Of a DNA stretch of 64,000 nucleotides, positions 20,159 through 28,482 are shown piece by piece. Source of the stretch: Candidatus Fermentithermobacillus carboniphilus (GTDB lineage: Bacteria; Bacillota; Sulfobacillia; Fermentithermobacillales; Fermentithermobacillaceae); NCBI GenBank assembly GCA_018208355.1, contig CP062796.1:1-64000 (forward strand), read 5' to 3'. A model generated the notes under the pieces. The model did no database searches, was not told the origin of the DNA, and saw only the letters and a list, made by a program, of their open reading frames with translations. Within the stretch, counting starts at the first letter, position 1, and each line of letters begins with the position of its first letter. A program made the translations under genes and the position numbers.

Positions 20159-20206
20159 GGTAACGTAGTCGCGGTTTCAGGGCATGTTAATTGCGAGGGG
20201 ATAGAT

Positions 20207-20515
20207 ATGATTGCGAGGCACTTATCAAAGGAGACTGTGTTGAGACAACTGGAAGAGTCTGCTGGGATCATCAAAGAGTACGGAGTTCGCCGAATTGGGA
20301 TTTTTGGGTCGGTCCTCCGCGGTGAGGCACGGGAAGACAGCGACTTGGACGTGTTGGTAGAGTTCTCTGAAAAGACTTTTGATAAGTGCTTTGGACTCAA
20401 AGTGTTTCTCGAAGACCTTTTCGGGGCAAAGATAGATCTTGTCATTGCGGACAAGGTGAAGTCCCGGCTGAGGGGACAGATTTTCGGAGAAGTTGAGTAT
20501 GCAGCGGGATTTTAA
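20207..20515 (+). CDS. mntA: MntA-like minimal nucleotidyltransferase (antitoxin of HepT-MntA)
   Basis: 102 residues with the nucleotidyltransferase signature FGSVLRGEAREDSDLDVLVE (GSx10DxD type) and a third acidic residue in AKIDLVIAD. In HepT-MntA toxin-antitoxin modules this protein modifies and neutralises the HEPN toxin HepT. ATG 20207 follows GGGGATAG. It overlaps a hepT start at 20499, the normal antitoxin-then-toxin arrangement, but the toxin gene is cut. Confidence 0.88.
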   Translation: MIARHLSKETVLRQLEESAGIIKEYGVRRIGIFGSVLRGEAREDSDLDVLVEFSEKTFDKCFGLKVFLEDLFGAKIDLVIADKVKSRLRGQIFGEVEYAAGF

Positions 20516-20609
20516 AGTTTATCTAGAAGATGTACTGGAAGCGATTCACAGGATACGACTGTATACCAGGGATCTTTCGTATTTCAGGCGGCTCCTACCG
20601 GCTTTTTGA
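20499..20609 (+). pseudogene. hepT: HepT toxin, N-terminal 29 codons only
   Basis: The reading frame overlapping the end of mntA encodes MQRDFKVYLEDVLEAIHRIR followed by LYTRDLSYF, the standard HepT N-terminus. After about codon 29 (near 20586) the sequence changes to unrelated codons and stops at 20609. The HEPN motif (Rx4-6H) lies further on in HepT and is missing, so no active toxin can be made. The break coincides with the start of mobile remnant sequence containing the perfect palindrome CCGGCTTTTT-G-AAAAAGCCGG. Confidence 0.82.
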
Positions 20610-20611
20610 AA

Positions 20612-21120
20612 AAGCCGGGGTTAAGCTCTCTGGCCCTCTAGGCGACGGCCTGCCTGAAATTAACCTGAACATCGTAGCCTTTAACGGACCTGCTGACTGT
20701 GGACACCCGCATGGTTACGAACTGGGATTCCCTGGCCTGCTCCAGATGCAGGTGGCGTAATTTCGGGGGAACCTGTATCCGGCACGTGGGCAGGCGGCTC
20801 TGTGGCAGCGACGCGGTACTGCGACGGAGACTGCTCGTGCGAGAGACTTGTCTTCCAGCGCGTCTATACGCCGCCAGGCAGGACCAAACGAGGACGGTCT
20901 TTGGTTTGACTTTTGCAAAACCGCATTCAAGCCTTATGGTGTGACAGTTACTGCATTCTTGCTCATTGCAAAGCACCATCTTGGTAAGCAGATCGTCGTC
21001 CGTACGGACGGCGAAGACGCGCACTGGTTTGATGCCAAGGTGTTCTGCATGGCCGGACTTGGATACGGCCTTGAATACCGTATCCAAGACGGTGAACTTG
21101 AGGCCACCCGACTGGCCTAA
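20612..21120 (+). pseudogene. Degenerate conserved hypothetical gene on a remnant
   Basis: Two plus-strand blocks in different frames seem to belong together: LPEINLNIVAFNGPADC (ending at a stop at 20758-20760) and, in a second frame to 21120, DGLWFDFCKTAFKPYGVTVT with AFLLIAKHHLGKQIVVRTDG. The second block resembles a conserved phage- and plasmid-associated hypothetical family that I cannot name. A longer minus-strand frame over the same region looks low in protein character. The flanks to about 21400 hold no other gene. Confidence 0.45.
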
Positions 21121-21410
21121 TCCGGCACAAAAAGGAGGTGTCGGCACAGCAGGCCATCGGGGGCTTGCTGTACCAAAATACATGAGAATCTTGAAAATCT
21201 GGAGGGACGAGTGAGCAGATTCGCCCCGTTCCCGGGACAACCTGGGTACGATGGTGGGTCAAGTCTTTTTTTGCTGTTCTCCCGAAAATTGGCATGCGGG
21301 CTCGTGGCACCAAAGAAACCCCGGCTTTTTCCAACCGGCTGTTTGCCAGTACTCTACCGCATCAGCGCGAGATTTTCATTCCCGGTGGCGGCGCGAAGCG
21401 CCATGAACAA

Positions 21411-21621
21411 TTGGCATGATAAAAGCGCAAGCGCCTCGAATATCGGCATCAGGGTGCAGACAAAGCCAATGGGTGCGGCAGGGCAGCCGTTGATTCTGCT
21501 GGGTCACAGAACCCGTTCCGGTGTTTGGCTGCCCTACGACCCGCCCAGGTGAGCCGTGAGATCGGATAGGTGAGTGTTGCCCAGCCTTGGCTGCACCCAT
21601 GATCCCGAGGGAGGCATGCGT
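21411..21621 (+). ncRNA. Candidate IS110 left end and bridge-RNA region
   Basis: Non-coding stretch directly upstream of an IS110 transposase start. It begins with TTGGCATGAT, has a small hairpin GCGC-AA-GCGC at about 21425-21434, and a larger one closed by GGGCAGCC (21481-21488) with GGCTGCCC (21527-21534), inside which GGGT pairs with ACCC. Position and fold fit the bridge RNA of IS110 elements, which pairs with donor and target DNA. The first 145 bp recur inverted at 19447-19591. Confidence 0.55.
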
Positions 21622-22008
21622 ATGCGTTACATTGCTCTGGACGTGCACCAGCGTTATTGCGAAGGTGCCGAACTGCTAGCCAATGGTAAGATCAGGCGTT
21701 TTGGCATATCTACGACACGCGGATGCCTCGAGCAGTTTGCCAGCCAGCTCGGCCCTGATGGGAAACGCCCTATGGATTTACGACTTGATTTCGCCTCATG
21801 TAGAGAAAATCCTGCTGGCAAACACTTTACGCACAAGGGCGATTGCCGAGGCGCGAATTAAAACTGATAGGCTGGATGCTGAAATACTTGTCCGGCTGTT
21901 GGCTGCAGACTTCATTCCCGAGGTCTGGGTACCAAGTCCAGAACAGCGCCAAGTTCTGGCGCTGCTTGAATACCGCACGCGTTTAGTGCAGTTGAGGACT
22001 CGCCTGAA
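21622..22008 (+). pseudogene. IS110-family transposase (DEDD) N-terminal remnant, frameshifted
   Basis: ATG 21622 lies 7 bp after GGGAGG. The first frame gives MRYIALDVHQRYCEGAEL with the first D of the RuvC-like DEDD site. Near 21760 reading shifts by one frame to WIYDLISPHVEKILLANTLR and then ARIKTDRLDAEILVRLL with the later acidic residues. Homology ends at LRTRLKN (22008), where a CRISPR-repeat-like sequence and a purC fragment follow. The serine-containing Tnp20 domain is missing. A C-terminal IS110 piece exists at 46962-47206. Confidence 0.85.
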
Positions 22009-22033
22009 GAACCTACCTATGAGGGATGAAAAC
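22009..22033 (+). repeat. Solitary CRISPR-repeat-like sequence at an IS110/purC junction
   Basis: Matches positions 6-30 of the array repeat at 23 of 25 bases (CCTACCTATGAGGGATGAAA with flanking GAA and AC). It is flanked by CTGAAGAACC and CTCAAGAACC, a 10-bp direct repeat with one mismatch. It is 14 kb from the array, with no spacer or second repeat nearby. Confidence 0.85.
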
Positions 22034-22160
22034 TCAAGAACCACCTTGCGGAAAAGGGCCTTGAACTGATAGACATAAAGTACGAGTTCGGCGAAGTTGG
22101 CGGGCAGCCCGTGATCATCGACGAGATCTCGGGCGACTGCATGAGAGTGGCAAAAAAACG
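22030..22160 (+). pseudogene. C-terminal fragment of PurC (SAICAR synthetase)
   Basis: In the frame of 22111 the translation reads LKNHLAEKGLELIDIKYEFG, then QPVIIDEISGDCMRV, the conserved IDxKxEFG and DEISGD segment near the C-terminus of SAICAR synthetase, an enzyme of purine synthesis. No start or ATP-binding N-terminus is present. After about 22160 the codons cease to look like PurC. The following 330 bp (to 22490) hold short imperfect repeats of the type AAGGARCACAAGGG (22395-22440) and no gene. Confidence 0.65.
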
Positions 22161-22491
22161 GACAAGTTCTTTTGCAGAAAGAGCTGTGTCCTGCGATCCT
22201 CGGGGAATAGCCTGGGTCTTGGCGAATAGCAAGAAACCGTCGAAGATTGAAGATCCGGCAAACGCCAGTAAAGAGGCGAATGGCGGAAAACCGATGAAAG
22301 GCAGGAAGGCCGCGGTTGTTTCTCGCGCGGGATGGTCGTCCAGACTGGTACCGAGCATTACAATTTCCTCACGTGCTCGCGTTCGAGGAGCACAAGGGTA
22401 GAGGCCAAGGAACACAAGGGTTGAGATCAAGGAGCACAAATGTCGGGCAGGTGTCTACTCATAGGACGATGGCATTGACTCTAAGTCTATC

Positions 22492-23412
22492 GTGCTGGCT
22501 GCGAAGAACATCGCTGATCACGTCGGCTTGCCACCATCCCGGGCCGCATTCGTTATTTACTCGCCGCCTAAAGAGGTGCTAGCGAGCGCAATCGCCGCGG
22601 AACTTGAGAACCGGGGAATTGCCTGTTCGATGCTGCGATTGGGGAGTTTCTCGGGCCCGGGGCCTGCTCCGTTGCGGGATATGGTGAGGAGTCTGGCTGG
22701 TGATACGGGACTCGTCTTTCTCACCACTTGGGCGCACTCGGAGTTGCTTTTTGAGACAATTGGCAGGCCAGACAGAGGGATCAAGGTTCCATCCGATCAT
22801 CTCTACGCGGATTTCTGTGTTGGAATGGCTGCGTTCGTGCGCACCCATGCGGTCGACGCTTCCGAACTCAAGACTTTCCGCGAGAACCTATTGGCACTTC
22901 TAAGCAGTGCCCGGAGGATTCGCGTAACCGCGCCTGGCGGAACAGACATCACGTTGGTGCCCAGAGCCTGGAACTGGACTAACGGTGAGGTGTTTACCGC
23001 ACCGCTGGAAGGTACCGCACGGGGGACCATCGTTGTGGACGGGTGCGCTTATTCTGGCCCGCCTAAGAAGCCGTTCAGGTTGGTGGTTGAGGATGGCCGC
23101 GTGGTCAATCTGGCTGAACTGGACAAGGATGACGACCAGCAGGCGATGGTTCTGACCGACCTTACACGGGATGACAACGCAGCCGTACTCGCCGAGTTTG
23201 GGATCGGTATCAATCCCGGTGCGCTCCCCAATGCGGATCTGATGGAAGCTGAACAGGCTCGGGGTACCTGCCACTTTGGATTTGGCCACAACCTTGAGTA
23301 CGGAGGCAACAATTCGAGTGTGTATCACTTTGACCTGGTCGTCCGCAATCCCATCATTCAGGTTGAAAGGCAAGACGGCCAATCTCTCCGAGTTGATCTA
23401 TCTGACGGATGA
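22492..23412 (+). CDS. M29/NicX-like metal-dependent hydrolase (aminopeptidase-like)
   Basis: 306 residues resembling the leucyl aminopeptidase T (M29) and 2,5-dihydroxypyridine dioxygenase-like superfamily. Conserved features are GGTDITLVPRAWNW, the acidic GTIVVDGCAYSGPP, AEFGIGINPGA with an aligned glutamate, and GTCHFGFGHNLEYGG plus HFDLVV with metal-binding histidines, glutamate and aspartate. Such proteins bind a divalent metal and hydrolyse small peptides or related substrates. GTG 22492 is the first usable codon, but the N-terminus may have been lost to the upstream rearrangement. Confidence 0.6.
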   Translation: MLAAKNIADHVGLPPSRAAFVIYSPPKEVLASAIAAELENRGIACSMLRLGSFSGPGPAPLRDMVRSLAGDTGLVFLTTWAHSELLFETIGRPDRGIKVPSDHLYADFCVGMAAFVRTHAVDASELKTFRENLLALLSSARRIRVTAPGGTDITLVPRAWNWTNGEVFTAPLEGTARGTIVVDGCAYSGPPKKPFRLVVEDGRVVNLAELDKDDDQQAMVLTDLTRDDNAAVLAEFGIGINPGALPNADLMEAEQARGTCHFGFGHNLEYGGNNSSVYHFDLVVRNPIIQVERQDGQSLRVDLSDG

Positions 23413-23538
23413 CGGACACATGATCGTCTGCTGAGGGTTTAGCACTCGGAACAGTACTCCTGTTGACGTCTCTAGAAGAGTACTAATGTGCTCTTGCCGC
23501 TATTGTGTCACAAGTCTCGAACGGGAGGGATGCTCACC

Positions 23539-24120
23539 ATGACTGCTGCCGAGGTCTCGTGGTACGCCTCGCACACAAAGGTCACCGACCCAGGCTCCAT
23601 GACGGAGATCCTTAAGTTCCTGTCAAAAGGAATCGGGGCCATTCCTGAGCTTATGGAATTAATCCAGGGTCTTTTTGTTCACATCTTCTGAGCGGAACGT
23701 TACAGGATGTCACTCTCGGAAGAGAAGCGAACCCATGTGCAGTACCGTCTGGTTTCGAGGACCCTGGAAATCATAACGAAAATGGATTCTTCCCCTCTCA
23801 CGGTCAAGCGGTCTCTCGATAGGCGTTTTTTGGGAAATTGCAGGGACTTTTCTGTGTTTCTCTGCTCTGTTCTCCGCGAACAGGGAATCCCCGCACGCGC
23901 CCGTTGCGGGTTTGGAACGTACTTTCGTCCAGGTGGTTTCGAAGACCACTGGGTTTGCGAGTACTGGAACGGCGAGAGATGGGTGATAGTCGATGCCCAG
24001 ATTCACGGGTTCCAGCGGAAAACCCTGCGGATCCATTTTGACTTTCTGGACATGCCTCGCGGTCTCTACGAGCAGGAGCCGAGACTCAGGGTCCCTCCGG
24101 AGATGATTGTCTCTGGGTAG
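23539..24120 (+). pseudogene. Transglutaminase-like protein interrupted by one in-frame TGA
   Basis: From ATG 23539 (after GGGAGGG) the frame reads TAAEVSWYASHTKVTDPG and continues to VHIF, then TGA at 23689-23691, then AERYRMSLSEEKR in the same frame to 24120. The second part has the triad of transglutaminase-like domains: Cys in LGNCRDFSVFL, His in FEDHWVCEYW and Asp in VIVDAQIHG. Relatives would be expected to carry Trp at the stop (TGG to TGA). Translation could restart at ATG 23707, leaving the catalytic domain without its N-terminus. Confidence 0.75.
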
Positions 24121-24124
24121 GCAT

Positions 24125-24445
24125 TTGGCTTCGGAACTCAGGCGACACGAGGATATTCTAGACTGGGTTGAGCTTTGCCAGGTGACAACCGAGGTGGAGA
24201 TGGATCTCATTCGTTCGGCCCTGGAGCTGTACGGCATACAGCTAATCTTCAAGTCGCTCCTGCTGACGAGCGTCTATCCTGGCCTATCCCCAGTTACCCA
24301 AACGGGAGGCGATCCAGCCTTACTCCACTATTTCAGCTTTCGGCGGCTAAACGTGGTCCCACCTGAAAACGTGTATCGCCAGGTGCATAACGATCCACAA
24401 GAAAAGATGTCACCTTCTGCGATAGCGACCTTGATGACGCCATAG
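24125..24445 (+). CDS. DUF2007-like small protein
   Basis: About 106 residues from TTG 24125, just after the transglutaminase stop. The core WVELCQVTTEVEMDLIRSAL followed by ELYGIQLIFKS resembles the DUF2007 fold, a small regulatory-looking domain found in many bacteria. The C-terminal 40 residues are not recognisable. Gene position suggests it was co-transcribed with the broken transglutaminase. Function unknown. Confidence 0.5.
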   Translation: MASELRRHEDILDWVELCQVTTEVEMDLIRSALELYGIQLIFKSLLLTSVYPGLSPVTQTGGDPALLHYFSFRRLNVVPPENVYRQVHNDPQEKMSPSAIATLMTP

Positions 24446-24589
24446 ACGTTTCTGTCGACTCATTCTCCTGCAAGTCGATTCTTGTGATCTTCTGGAGGAA
24501 CCTGTCCCACTCGCGTAGAATCCAGAATAGGTAATTATTAGGGGCTTTCGACTTTCCTTTACTCGAACCTAGCGGAGGTGGAGGGTTTT

Positions 24590-27376
24590 GTGACAGATGG
24601 GTTTTGGCAATTGAAAACTGTGGCGTACCTGCATGATCCGCCCCACAAGTCGCTTCTTCTCGGGCGAGGAATAGGTCACGAGGCGGTCGCCCTAAGTTTG
24701 ATCTCTGCGGCGACCGGCACAACGCCTTCGGCTCAGGAGTGGGGTACTGTTAAGGTTGCAGACCGTATCGCATCAGCGGCGGATCGCGTCGATTTCCCGA
24801 AGGATGCCGAAGTGTATTGGTCAAAGAGGCCTGTCCTCTGTCATCCATTGTCTGGGGAACGTTACGATTTGGGTCATTTGGTCGATGTTGACCCTCAAAC
24901 CTTGGGGAAATTGGTGGAACAAGTTGTAACAGGCGTACGTTCCAAGTACGGAGGTAACGAACAGAAGACGTTCTTGCACCTTTGGAGATACCTGGCCGAT
25001 GACCTAAAGAATCAAGAAACATCCAACAAACTCGGCTGCCTGTGGGATCTGCTTCCTGCTGATACGCGCATTCCTGACCACACGATTTGGCATCATAACC
25101 GTATAGTTTCGGCTATCGCTGGAGCGCTCCCGAATCCTGCCTTGGTGGTAATGTCCATTGGACCTGTCCAAGATTTCATCGCTTGCGCGCGAACGACACG
25201 CGACCTTTGGACTGGCAGCTGGCTCTTATCCTTCCTTGCCTGGCAAGGTATGAAAGCCATATCGGAAGAATGGGGACCAGACGCCATACTGTTCCCGGAC
25301 CTCCGCGGACAACCCCTTGTAGACAAGTGGCTCCAGGAACTGGGGATACAGGGTCCATCCGCAGAAACTGAAGACTACCTTGCTACCCCTTCTCTTCCCA
25401 ACCGTTGGGTAGCTATTCTGCCTGCGGACGCTGTTCGCAGGGTTGCAGATGGCGCGGAAGAGGTCATAAAAGCTGCCTGGCGAGATCTCGCTCGACAGGT
25501 CAAAGACTTACTTGGGGACCGCGCGAAGGGTTACGACTTAGACTTGTCCCAATGGCAAAGGCAGGGAGACTGGGTGGAAGTCTATTGGTCTTCCCACGCC
25601 TGGCCCGATGTCACCGCAGGTGTGACGCCGCAAGTCGAAGCTTCCCTTGACGCGCTCCTTGGACCGGATCAGGATTACGGGAGGCTATTGCATTCGTTTC
25701 GTAAGTCCGGGAAGTGGGAACCTAACCTGGGCACCATATATGGGCGACTGCATTCGTTGGTCGATCGCGTTCACGGGAGCAGGAAGGCTCTCAGGGATTT
25801 CGGTGGTTCAGAATCGGGTGAACCCGGATACAAATGTACGCTGTGTGGCGTCCGGGAACCCGTCAGAGATCTAAATACCGATTCGTCTTACTATAGGGAA
25901 CTAATCTCTTTCTGGGCGAAGATAGGCGACGACTTGGGCGCCGGTACCGTTGAGGAGAACGGGAAAGAGCGTCTTTGCACAGTTTGCCTAACCAAACGTC
26001 TCGCGCCGAAAGTTCTACAGGAGAGTCTAGGCCTCAGAAGCGCTTTCCCGTCTACGAGCGAGATCTCGGCCACCAAGTACAAAATCGCTGTTCTCCAAGA
26101 ATGTATCAAGAACGAGGAACTACAATGCGCTGTTAGCGAGTTTGTCGCTGCCTTCCCCAAGGACCTGGCTGTGGCTTCGTACGTTCCTGCGGTTGGTTTG
26201 GAGCTCAAGAAAGTAAGGTCTTTGGCCTCGGTGGATTCATCCGTTTTGGAACGATTTGCGAAGATAGATGGGGAATGGCTCTTTCCGGAGACTTACGAAT
26301 CTGAGGAGAGCGATCATCTACTGGGAGAAAACAAGGCGACCATGGCCCGCCTTGCGGCCAATCTGCGGGAAAAGGCTAAGAAAGCCGGAATAACACATCT
26401 TTCTCCTTATTATGCCGTCTTGGCCATAGACGGCGACCAAATGGGGAAGTGGGTTTCCGGCACCCATAGCGACCTTCCCAAGATAAGAGAAGTCCTGCAT
26501 CCTGACATCGTGAACATTTGTTCCAACATGTTCGGCTCGGACGTGTTGGAGCAGAAGAGACCTCAATCGCCGTCCCTGCAAGGAACCCTGAGTTCCACGC
26601 TCCTCGGTTTCAGCTTGTACGTGGCCCGATATGCCGTAGAGGTGCAAAACGCCGGTAAAATCGTATATTCGGGTGGGGATGACGTACTTGCGTTCTTGCC
26701 TCTCGAAGATGCCCTTACCGCCGCCGATGATGTTCGAAGAATGTTCCAGAAGTTTGCCGTGGTTTCAGGAGACACGGTTCGAGTGGGCCAAGACCTCTTG
26801 CGTGGTGATATTGGACGCTCATTCAGAAACGCACACCTTGGCCTGGGAAATCGTATTACAGCGAGCGCCGGAATCGCGGTTGCCCATTACCGCCAGCCCC
26901 TGCGACAGGTGTTGGACGCAGCCAGACATATGGAGGAAGCGGCGAAGGAAAGCATGGGGAGGTCAGCATTTGCAGTGGCTACCCTCAAGCATTCTGGTGA
27001 ACGGACTGAGGCAGGTGCGCCGTGGAGGGTGGACGACCGTCTTGAAACAATACCATTCCTGATGAACTTGGTTGCCCTATTTGGCGACGAGGAAGGACTA
27101 TCTGCTCGTCTCTTACCCCAGCTGGCGTACGAAATCACCGCCTATCCCGGACTACCCAGCGAGGCAACCAGCCAGCGCGTTGAGTATCTGGTAAAGAGGC
27201 ACCTTGGCCAGGGGAGAGAGGAGCTGGCTCGCGCTATCGCTCGTGACGTTTGCTCACTGCAGGAGTGGTTTGCGGGGAAAGGACGCGGTCAGCTTTGGGC
27301 CTGGGAGAAGGCATTAGACCTCATTAGTCTCGCATCTTTCATGGCTAGATACTGCAAAAAGGTGGTGAGAAATTGA
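24590..27376 (+). CDS. cmr2: Cas10/Cmr2, large subunit of type III-B complex
   Basis: About 928 residues. An N-terminal HD-like motif HDPPHK (H15-D16), a D4 region FIACARTTRDLWTGSWLL, zinc cysteines CTLCGVREP and CTVCL (about residues 410-465), the palm-1 motif AIDGDQMGKW (near 614) and an intact GGDD (YSGGDDVLAFLP, about 694-697). An intact GGDD means it should make cyclic oligoadenylates on target binding, while HD permits single-strand DNA cleavage. GTG 24590 is chosen because CGGAGGTGGAGG lies just before it. First gene of the cmr operon; it overlaps cmr3 by 4 bp. Confidence 0.94.
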   Translation: MTDGFWQLKTVAYLHDPPHKSLLLGRGIGHEAVALSLISAATGTTPSAQEWGTVKVADRIASAADRVDFPKDAEVYWSKRPVLCHPLSGERYDLGHLVDVDPQTLGKLVEQVVTGVRSKYGGNEQKTFLHLWRYLADDLKNQETSNKLGCLWDLLPADTRIPDHTIWHHNRIVSAIAGALPNPALVVMSIGPVQDFIACARTTRDLWTGSWLLSFLAWQGMKAISEEWGPDAILFPDLRGQPLVDKWLQELGIQGPSAETEDYLATPSLPNRWVAILPADAVRRVADGAEEVIKAAWRDLARQVKDLLGDRAKGYDLDLSQWQRQGDWVEVYWSSHAWPDVTAGVTPQVEASLDALLGPDQDYGRLLHSFRKSGKWEPNLGTIYGRLHSLVDRVHGSRKALRDFGGSESGEPGYKCTLCGVREPVRDLNTDSSYYRELISFWAKIGDDLGAGTVEENGKERLCTVCLTKRLAPKVLQESLGLRSAFPSTSEISATKYKIAVLQECIKNEELQCAVSEFVAAFPKDLAVASYVPAVGLELKKVRSLASVDSSVLERFAKIDGEWLFPETYESEESDHLLGENKATMARLAANLREKAKKAGITHLSPYYAVLAIDGDQMGKWVSGTHSDLPKIREVLHPDIVNICSNMFGSDVLEQKRPQSPSLQGTLSSTLLGFSLYVARYAVEVQNAGKIVYSGGDDVLAFLPLEDALTAADDVRRMFQKFAVVSGDTVRVGQDLLRGDIGRSFRNAHLGLGNRITASAGIAVAHYRQPLRQVLDAARHMEEAAKESMGRSAFAVATLKHSGERTEAGAPWRVDDRLETIPFLMNLVALFGDEEGLSARLLPQLAYEITAYPGLPSEATSQRVEYLVKRHLGQGREELARAIARDVCSLQEWFAGKGRGQLWAWEKALDLISLASFMARYCKKVVRN

Positions 27377-28482
27377 CCTCCATAGTTGTCGAACCTGTTG
27401 ACGTCCTGTTGTTCCGGGACGGCAAACCTTTTTCTGCGGGATCGGACCATTTGGCCAGGAGCGTATTTCCTCCACATCCAGGGACTTTGGCAGGATTCGT
27501 TCGTTCCAGGCTTCTACGGGATGCTGACCTTGATTGGGCGAAGGCCAGAGAGAAGTTCGGCAATCTGGGTGGGCCCAGCGATTACGGGGACTTCCGTATA
27601 ACCGGCTTCTTCTTAAGAAAAGGGGAAGAAGACTATGTGCCAGTCCCCACGGACTTGGTTTGCGGGAAGACTTCGGGGAACTATTTCCTCGTTCGCCCGC
27701 TTAGGGCTGAGGATGCTTCTGGTCTAGCCAGCAATTTTCCACAAGAGCAGAAAGACCTACTCCATCCCTGGGTCCGAACCGGGGAACCGATTGAGTCAGC
27801 CCATGGTTTCATCTCCCTCAGAAACCTTTTCGAATACATTCTGGCTGGACAAGCTCCTCCCCGGAACGCGCTACTCCAGGAATCGGACTTTGCGCTCAGA
27901 GAAGCCAGGACGATAGTAGGTTTGGCCAAGACCAGTCTCACATCTGATCCGGGGCGTCTTGCAACCATTGAGTTTGTCAGAATGCTCGATGGAGCCAGCT
28001 TCCACTTGCGGTTCGAAGGCGTTCGCTGGCCGGGTAATGTAGGACTAGGTACTTTGGGTGGGGAGGGTAGAACCGTCCGCTGGAAGGTTCTCGAGAACTG
28101 GGTTCCTCCTGATGCCAAGAAGGTTATGGAATCGATCAAGTCAACCGGGCGATTTAAGGTTGTCCTTCTTACTCCCGCCATCTTCGAGGGCGGTTGGGTG
28201 CCCAAGAGGCGCCTGCAAGAGCTTCTCAAGCAGAAAGGCGTAGAGGCGCGTTTGGTCGCAGCGATAGTAAACCGTCCTGCTCATGTTGGCGGTTTTGACC
28301 TTCATAGGCGGGCTCCAAAGCCCATGTTCCCGGCGGCGCCGGCTGGAAGCGTGTATTACTACGAGGTTGTTAAGGGTGACGTTGCCGGGTTAGTTAACAG
28401 CCTGGAGATGAGCTGCATATCGGACAGGGATTGGGAAGTAGGTATGGGATTATCCGTTGTGGGAGGTTGGGAATATGCCTGA
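27373..28482 (+). CDS. cmr3: Cmr3, crRNA 5'-tag-binding subunit of type III-B
   Basis: 369 residues from TTG 27373 (TTGA overlap with cmr2). The N-terminus (VEPVDVLLFRDGKPFSAGSD) and FPPHPGTLAGFVRSRLL are the Cmr3 signature; GLGTLGGEGRTVRW is the conserved glycine-rich loop. Cmr3 pairs with Cmr2 at the base of the complex and holds the crRNA 5' tag. The C-terminus overlaps the start of cmr4. Confidence 0.93.
   Translation: MTSIVVEPVDVLLFRDGKPFSAGSDHLARSVFPPHPGTLAGFVRSRLLRDADLDWAKAREKFGNLGGPSDYGDFRITGFFLRKGEEDYVPVPTDLVCGKTSGNYFLVRPLRAEDASGLASNFPQEQKDLLHPWVRTGEPIESAHGFISLRNLFEYILAGQAPPRNALLQESDFALREARTIVGLAKTSLTSDPGRLATIEFVRMLDGASFHLRFEGVRWPGNVGLGTLGGEGRTVRWKVLENWVPPDAKKVMESIKSTGRFKVVLLTPAIFEGGWVPKRRLQELLKQKGVEARLVAAIVNRPAHVGGFDLHRRAPKPMFPAAPAGSVYYYEVVKGDVAGLVNSLEMSCISDRDWEVGMGLSVVGGWEYA

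Noticed and set aside
20638-21334. Long minus-strand frames over the degenerate region
   Set aside because: The composition is Arg- and Ser-rich with no recognisable motif, while the plus strand holds two blocks of protein-like sequence.
22111-22439. Frames beyond the purC fragment on either strand
   Set aside because: Protein-like signal ends near 22160; the remainder is Ser-, Lys- and Arg-rich with short DNA repeats.
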